Positions 59,451 through 64,000 of a DNA stretch of 64,000 bases are shown piece by piece. The position numbers were made by a program, and so were the translations under genes. Source of the stretch: an uncultured Aquimarina sp. (GTDB taxonomy: Bacteria > Bacteroidota > Bacteroidia > Flavobacteriales > Flavobacteriaceae); NCBI GenBank assembly GCA_947489685.1, contig CANLEM010000001.1, forward strand, positions 868,001 through 932,000, written 5' to 3'. The notes below the pieces were generated by a model. That model was not told the origin of the DNA and searched no databases. It worked only from the letters and a program-made list of their open reading frames with translations. Position 1 is the stretch's first letter. Each line of letters begins with the position of its first letter.

Positions 59451-60404
59451 ATGAAAGTTACCGACCATATCAAAAAGTCAAAAGGAAAAACATTGTTTTC
59501 TTTTGAACTTATACCACCACAAAAAGGAAGAAGTATTCAAGAGTTGTATAATAATATAGATCCTTTGATGGAGTTTAACCCTCCATTTATAGATGTTACT
59601 ACTTCGAGAGAAGAATTTATATATATTGATAGAGATGGACTTTTGGACAAAAAGCTTACACGTATGCGTCCTGGTACTGTAGGAATATGTGCTTCAATAA
59701 AACATAAATACAATGTAGATACAATTCCTCATGTATTGTGTGGTGGGTTTACCAAAGAAGAAACAGAATACCTTTTAGTAGATTGTCATTATTTAGGGAT
59801 TGATAATATAATGGCGCTGAGAGGAGATGCCATGAAGGAAGAAAAATATTTTACACCTACAAAAGGAGGGCATTGCTATGCAAATGAATTGGTAGAGCAA
59901 ATTGTGAGTATGAATCAAGGGCAATTTTTACATGAAGTGATAGAGAGTGATAATCAATCTGATTTTTGTATCGGAGTTGCTGGCTATCCCGAGAAACATA
60001 TGGAAGCTCCTTCTATGGATGCTGATATCCGTAGATTAAGAGATAAAGTCGATGCAGGTGCTAATTATGTAGTGACTCAAATGTTTTTTGATAATAAAAG
60101 ATATTTCAAATTTGTAGAGAAAGCGAGAGAAGCAGGCATAGATGTACCTATAATTCCGGGTATAAAACCAGTGGCCGTAAAACGACATCTTCAATTGTTG
60201 CCTCAGGTATTTAAACTAGATATGCCGGATGAATTGGTTAGAGCAGTAGAGCAATGTAAAACCAATAAAGAGGTTAGAGCAGTAGGTGTTGAGTTTGCAA
60301 TTCAGCAATCCAAAGAATTGATGGACTCTGGTGTGCCCGTATTACATTACTATTCTATGGGGAAATCAGATAATATTAAAAAAATAGCTTCAGCAATTTT
60401 TTGA
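59451..60404 (+). CDS. metF: Methylenetetrahydrofolate reductase
   Basis: 317 residues. Seen: FSFELIPPQKGRSIQEL, FIDVTTSREE, GIDNIMALRGDAMKE, and KVDAGANYVVTQMFFDNKRYFKFV, matching the MetF TIM barrel, with GVPVLHYYSM at the end. It reduces methylene-THF to methyl-THF, the methyl donor for MetH. Same transcript as the split metH and the SAM-I riboswitch, so its supply is coordinated. The next gene starts 73 bases later without a terminator. Confidence 0.96.
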   Translation: MKVTDHIKKSKGKTLFSFELIPPQKGRSIQELYNNIDPLMEFNPPFIDVTTSREEFIYIDRDGLLDKKLTRMRPGTVGICASIKHKYNVDTIPHVLCGGFTKEETEYLLVDCHYLGIDNIMALRGDAMKEEKYFTPTKGGHCYANELVEQIVSMNQGQFLHEVIESDNQSDFCIGVAGYPEKHMEAPSMDADIRRLRDKVDAGANYVVTQMFFDNKRYFKFVEKAREAGIDVPIIPGIKPVAVKRHLQLLPQVFKLDMPDELVRAVEQCKTNKEVRAVGVEFAIQQSKELMDSGVPVLHYYSMGKSDNIKKIASAIF

Positions 60405-60477
60405 CCATTGCATACGTTCTTGACTTTATGTGTGTAAACCAAGTTGGTTATTTTACCATTATTATTACTTTTGCCGG

Positions 60478-61575
60478 ATGATAAAAAGGATATGTTTACT
60501 ATTGTGTATTGTTTTTTTTCAAAGCTATGCACAAGATAAGCCCAAAGCTTCATATACTTTGGATGTAAATAATTTTTACGGCACTATACTTAAACATAAC
60601 CCAGACATTTCTCATTTGATTACTGGGCATCCTTCGGGAGTTATCCTTTCTTTTCAAAAAAAAACTTTTGGAAACCAAGAATGGCAAAGACTTTATAATT
60701 ACCCTGAGTATGGTGTTTCTTTTATTTATAATAATTTGGATAATCGCTATCTAGGAGAACATTATAGTATCTATGCGCATTACAATTTTTATTTTTTAAA
60801 AAGACATTTAATGTTGCGTCTGGGTCAAGGTATGGCATATATTACAACACCTTATGATGAAGATACTAACTTTAGGAATATTGCTCATGGATCGCACTTA
60901 ACCAGTGCTACTTATTTTTTATTAAATTTTAAAAAAGAAAACCTCCTAAAAGGATTAGGAATTCAAGCTGGTTTGGGTATTGTTCACTATTCTAATGGTA
61001 ATGCAAAAGCGCCTAATAAGAGTACTAATACTTTGTTTTTTAATGCCGGTATAACTTATGCTTTGGATCAAGATAGTCCAGAATATATTGAAAAAGAAAA
61101 GGGATTGATTAAAGGAACAGAACCTTTTGGTTATGGTTTTTTGTTACGTAGTGGTGTCAACGAAAGTGATGTTGTAGGATCTGGTCAGTTTCCATTTTAT
61201 ACATTAGGAGCCTTTATTGATAAAAGAATAAATAAGAAAAGTGCTTTCCAGTTAGGAGCAGAACTGTTTTTCTCTAAGGCACTTAAGCGGTTTATTGACT
61301 TTAGGGCAAGTGGAGCCTTTAATGATGGCACAACGGGCGATGAGGATGCTAAACGAGTAGGGATGTATTTGGGTCACGAATTACGTGTGAGCAGAGTTTC
61401 TGTATTAACTCAATATGGGTATTATGTGTATTACCCGTACGATTTTGAAGGTCAAACATATGTTAGAGCAGGGCTTCGGTACTATTTTACAAAAAATATA
61501 GTAGGAGAATTTACAGTAAGAGCCCATGCTGCAAAAGCTGAAGCTATGGAGTTTACAATTGGATATCGATTATGA
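60478..61575 (+). CDS. Acyloxyacyl hydrolase / PagL-like outer-membrane protein
   Basis: 365 residues from the ATG at 60478; the longer frame from a GTG at 60430 adds an unlikely Tyr-rich start. Signal peptide about 1-19 (FFQSYAQ). The C-terminal two-thirds form amphipathic barrel strands. A PagL-type catalytic motif is visible as GIVHYSNGNAKAPNKSTNT, with the His and Ser. Lipid A 3-O-deacylase activity is the known role of PagL. It ends overlapping the next gene (ATGA). It is on the same strand as metF but not obviously related to it. Confidence 0.82.
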   Translation: MIKRICLLLCIVFFQSYAQDKPKASYTLDVNNFYGTILKHNPDISHLITGHPSGVILSFQKKTFGNQEWQRLYNYPEYGVSFIYNNLDNRYLGEHYSIYAHYNFYFLKRHLMLRLGQGMAYITTPYDEDTNFRNIAHGSHLTSATYFLLNFKKENLLKGLGIQAGLGIVHYSNGNAKAPNKSTNTLFFNAGITYALDQDSPEYIEKEKGLIKGTEPFGYGFLLRSGVNESDVVGSGQFPFYTLGAFIDKRINKKSAFQLGAELFFSKALKRFIDFRASGAFNDGTTGDEDAKRVGMYLGHELRVSRVSVLTQYGYYVYYPYDFEGQTYVRAGLRYYFTKNIVGEFTVRAHAAKAEAMEFTIGYRL

Positions 61576-62318
61576 AGAAATTATTTTACATAATAGCAAT
61601 GATTCTTGTTTCGGCATGTGATACCGAAAATGCTCCGGATTGTTTTCAGCGCACGGGCAATATAGTTAGAATAGAAGTTGATGTTCCTGATTTTACCAGA
61701 ATTCTGGTAAATCCTAATGTAGAATTAGTTATTAAAGATGATGATGAGATTTCTGTTGTTATCGAAACTGGTGATAATCTCTTAGATGAGGTTTCAGCTG
61801 TGGTTAAAGAAGATCGATTAGAACTTAATGATACAAACGACTGTGCTTTTTTTAGAGATTTTAATCAGACTAAAATATTTGTAAGTGCACCAAATATTAC
61901 CGAAATAAGAAGTGCTACGCAATTTGATATTTCTTCTGATGGAATATTAAACTATCCATCTTTAAATTTGTTCTCTGAAGATTTTTTTGAAAATACAGGA
62001 AACACTACAGGGACATTTCATTTAGAAGTAAATAGCGGTACTCTGAAAGTCTTAGGAAATAATATCGGTTCTTTTTTCATTGAAGGAATAGTAAATACTT
62101 TGGACGTGAATTTTGCTTCAGGCACGGGTAGATTCGAGGGAGGCGATTTAATAGCTGAGAATGTTCGGGTTTTTCACAGGGGTACAAACAAGATAATTGT
62201 AAATCCGCTAGATGCATTACGAGGCGAAATTCGAAGTACAGGAGATGTGATTTCGGTAAATAGACCACCAATAGTTGAGGTTGAACAATTTTTTACGGGA
62301 AAATTAATCTTTCAATAA
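61572..62318 (+). CDS. DUF2807 (head GIN) lipoprotein
   Basis: 248 residues. Lipoprotein signal with Cys16 (ILVSACDTENAPD). The remainder is a right-handed beta-helix-like DUF2807 repeat: FTRILVNPNVELVIKDDDE, LLDEVSAVVKEDRLEL, APNITEIRSATQFDIS and further short repeats. A common, uncharacterised Bacteroidota surface or periplasmic protein. It overlaps the PagL-like gene by 4 bases, so the two are probably co-translated. Convergent with gldA, whose stop is 5 bases away. Confidence 0.85.
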   Translation: MKKLFYIIAMILVSACDTENAPDCFQRTGNIVRIEVDVPDFTRILVNPNVELVIKDDDEISVVIETGDNLLDEVSAVVKEDRLELNDTNDCAFFRDFNQTKIFVSAPNITEIRSATQFDISSDGILNYPSLNLFSEDFFENTGNTTGTFHLEVNSGTLKVLGNNIGSFFIEGIVNTLDVNFASGTGRFEGGDLIAENVRVFHRGTNKIIVNPLDALRGEIRSTGDVISVNRPPIVEVEQFFTGKLIFQ

Positions 62319-62323
62319 AAAAA

Positions 62324-63247
62324 TTAATTCTCATCATCTTTACTTGATGTTGTTGTATTCGTTAATTCTCTAAACAAACTTTCAAGGTTTTTGCTCTTTC
62401 TCGATAATTGTAAAATTTTTAATTCATTATCATGCGCAAAATCAAAAACTTTAGGCCGCATATCTACCGATGTTTCAAATGTGATTTGATATATAAATCC
62501 ATGTATGTTTTTTACGTCAGAAACATTTGGAAGTTTTAATAAAAAAGGCTCCTCTACTCTATAATCAAACTCAACTTCAATAATTTGTTCAGTTTCGTTT
62601 AATATGTCATTCAGGTTTTTATCACTTACGATTTGTCCTTTATTAATAATAATAACACGATCACACATGGCTTCGACTTCTTGCATGATATGTGTCGACA
62701 AAAAAACGGTCTTTTCTTTACCTATTGATCGAATTAATTCTCGTATCTCGAGCAACTGATTGGGGTCTAAACCTGTCGTTGGTTCATCTAAAATAAGCAC
62801 TTGTGGATCGTGAAGCAGCGCACAAGCTAATCCAACACGTTGTCGATATCCTTTAGAAAGTTGACTGATTTTTTTATTTGATTCTGGAGCGAGACCAGTA
62901 AGTTCTATAACTTCTTCGATCCGTGAATTACTAGTTTTGTAAACTTTGGCATTAAATCTAAGATATTCTCGTACATACATATCCAGATATAAGGGATTGT
63001 GTTCTGGGAGATAACCGATACTTCGTTGCACATCTATGGGTTGACTACTAATGTCATAGCCATTAACAACTGCATTACCTTCATTTGGATCTAAATAAGT
63101 AGTCAGAATTCTCATCATAGTCGATTTTCCAGCACCATTTGGACCTAAAAAACCAACAATTTCTCCTTGTTTAATTTCAAAAGAAATATTGTTTAGTGCT
63201 TTTTGATTGTCGTAAGACTTAGAAAGGTTGGATACTGTTATTGACAT
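62324..63247 (-). CDS. gldA: Gliding-motility ABC transporter ATPase GldA
   Basis: 307 residues. Walker A GPNGAGKST (35-43), Q-loop RSIGYLPEHNPLY, signature LSKGYRQRVGLACALL, Walker B VLILDEPTTGLDP and the H-loop THIMQEVEAMCD. The length and C-terminal tail fit GldA, the ATPase that works with GldF and GldG in gliding of flavobacteria, rather than a simple transporter. gldF/gldG are not seen here, so they must lie elsewhere. Convergent with the DUF2807 gene. Confidence 0.9.
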   Translation of the reverse strand: MSITVSNLSKSYDNQKALNNISFEIKQGEIVGFLGPNGAGKSTMMRILTTYLDPNEGNAVVNGYDISSQPIDVQRSIGYLPEHNPLYLDMYVREYLRFNAKVYKTSNSRIEEVIELTGLAPESNKKISQLSKGYRQRVGLACALLHDPQVLILDEPTTGLDPNQLLEIRELIRSIGKEKTVFLSTHIMQEVEAMCDRVIIINKGQIVSDKNLNDILNETEQIIEVEFDYRVEEPFLLKLPNVSDVKNIHGFIYQITFETSVDMRPKVFDFAHDNELKILQLSRKSKNLESLFRELTNTTTSSKDDEN

Positions 63248-63444
63248 ATGCGCGAAAATCTATCTGTACTATTCAAAAGTACATAATTCATTATTTATTG
63301 TGTAGGTAACTTATAAAAAATCATTAAAGTTGATTACTGGTATGCTAAGTAGTGTTATAAGATTGTAAGGATCACCAAAATACGAAGCATATTATCAAAA
63401 AAGTAAAAGGTATAAAATCTGCTTTATAATTAGGAGAATGCCTA

Positions 63445-63906
63445 TTAGATATAGAACTCCGAAGTATGCTTTATGTCTTTCAATACAAAAGTACTATTCA
63501 AAACACCAATGTTTTCAATTTTTGACAATTTAGATTTTACGAAATCGTGATATTCTTCTAAGCTTTTGGTGTGAATTTTTAGAATAAAATCTACTTGCCC
63601 TGCCATATGATAACACTCTTGCACCTCTTGTAAGTTTTGAATTTGTTCTTCAAATTTTTCAATAAATGCTTCATTATGATATCGCATAGATACTTGGCAT
63701 ATTGTAGTAATAGAACGGTCAATTAATTTTTTGTCAAGAATAGCTACATACTTTTTAATAAACCCTTGCTTTTCTAATCGCCTAATTCGTTCGTATACAG
63801 GAGAAGCCGTTAGATTTAGGATTTTAGCAATTTCTTTGGCGGTTTTCTTAGCATCTTCCTGAAGAATCCTAAGTATTGTAATGTCCGTTTGGTCTAATTG
63901 TTCCAT
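63445..63906 (-). CDS. Lrp/AsnC-family transcriptional regulator
   Basis: 153 residues. N-terminal helix-turn-helix (about 4-60): LDQTDITILRILQEDAKKTAKEIA and TASPVYERIRRLEKQGFIKKYVAI. C-terminal RAM/ligand domain (about 65-150) with CQVSMRYHNEAFIEKFEEQI and ECYHMAGQVDFILKI. It likely senses an amino acid. Its gene ends 197 bases upstream of gldA on the same strand, and its own upstream region runs off the window, so the target is not visible. Confidence 0.95.
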   Translation of the reverse strand: MEQLDQTDITILRILQEDAKKTAKEIAKILNLTASPVYERIRRLEKQGFIKKYVAILDKKLIDRSITTICQVSMRYHNEAFIEKFEEQIQNLQEVQECYHMAGQVDFILKIHTKSLEEYHDFVKSKLSKIENIGVLNSTFVLKDIKHTSEFYI

Positions 63907-64000
63907 TGATAGTCAAAAAAATTACTTTTAGAAATATGTTTTTAACATGCAAAAAGTAAATATAGCTTTAATATTGATTAATAACAGTAAAAACAACTTA

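Noticed and set aside
1-64000. Search for CRISPR arrays, tRNA or rRNA genes, insertion sequences and prophage
   Set aside because: No regular spacer-repeat arrays, cloverleaf or rRNA blocks, transposase-like frames or terminal repeats were recognised.

Overview
This window is chromosomal DNA of a marine-type member of the Flavobacteriaceae (Bacteroidota). The evidence is the low GC content, flavobacterial -7 boxes (TAnnTTTG) instead of Shine-Dalgarno-led starts, a gliding-motility ABC ATPase (GldA), a type IX secretion C-terminal sorting domain, two GLPGLI-family proteins, a CarboxypepD_reg/TonB-receptor-like outer-membrane protein, 2TM and DUF3667 proteins, and ferredoxin-dependent sulfite reduction. 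The gene set resembles Aquimarina and its relatives, but the genus is a guess. No rRNA, tRNA, CRISPR array, insertion sequence or prophage was seen. Most of the window is ordinary, densely packed core genome.

Layout. 0-2 kb: etfB (cut by the window edge) and etfA, a clear terminator, and a bifunctional nuclease. 2-8 kb: a NupC-type nucleoside transporter with a secreted-type N-terminal extension, thyA, a TonB-C protein, and an ergothioneine cluster (egtB, egtD, DUF427). 8-26 kb: housekeeping and accessory genes. These include two membrane-anchored AraC regulators, a PLP enzyme, a DHFR fused to a 2TM membrane domain, fabD, a haloalkane dehalogenase-like hydrolase, an amidohydrolase, a DegT aminotransferase with a cysteine-rich insertion, a type IX-secreted hydrolase, waaA, a CPBP protease and a deoxynucleoside kinase. 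26-33 kb: a two-component system divergent from two GLPGLI genes and a large outer-membrane barrel. The divergent promoter carries three 10-bp-phased repeats that look like the response-regulator operator. 33-38 kb: a leucine-rich-repeat lipoprotein, DUF302, a heparan-acetyltransferase-like membrane protein and DoxX.

38.5-60.4 kb is the most coherent part, a sulfur/methionine supercluster. metK is read leftward behind a leader that matches the SAM-II riboswitch core with an extra hairpin. Facing it, a SAM-I (S-box) riboswitch heads a truncated metY start, metX, thrA, osmC-like and metZ. A sulfate-assimilation operon follows: DUF2061, cysH, cysD, cysN, a HEPN-tailed sulfite reductase, cobA, a siroheme synthase domain and a ferredoxin reductase, then a 2Fe-2S ferredoxin. 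A second SAM-I riboswitch heads a split metH (two polypeptides) and metF. Sulfate is thus reduced to sulfide, joined to activated homoserine, methylated by MetH/MetF and turned to SAM by MetK, with SAM-sensing RNAs at three points.

60.4-64 kb: a PagL-like outer-membrane protein, a DUF2807 lipoprotein, gldA and an Lrp/AsnC regulator.

The best candidates for something not routinely described are the SAM-II-like metK leader, the metY remnant under a SAM-I riboswitch, the phased-repeat operator of the two-component/GLPGLI/receptor module, the 2TM-DHFR fusion, and the DUF427 partner of the ergothioneine genes.
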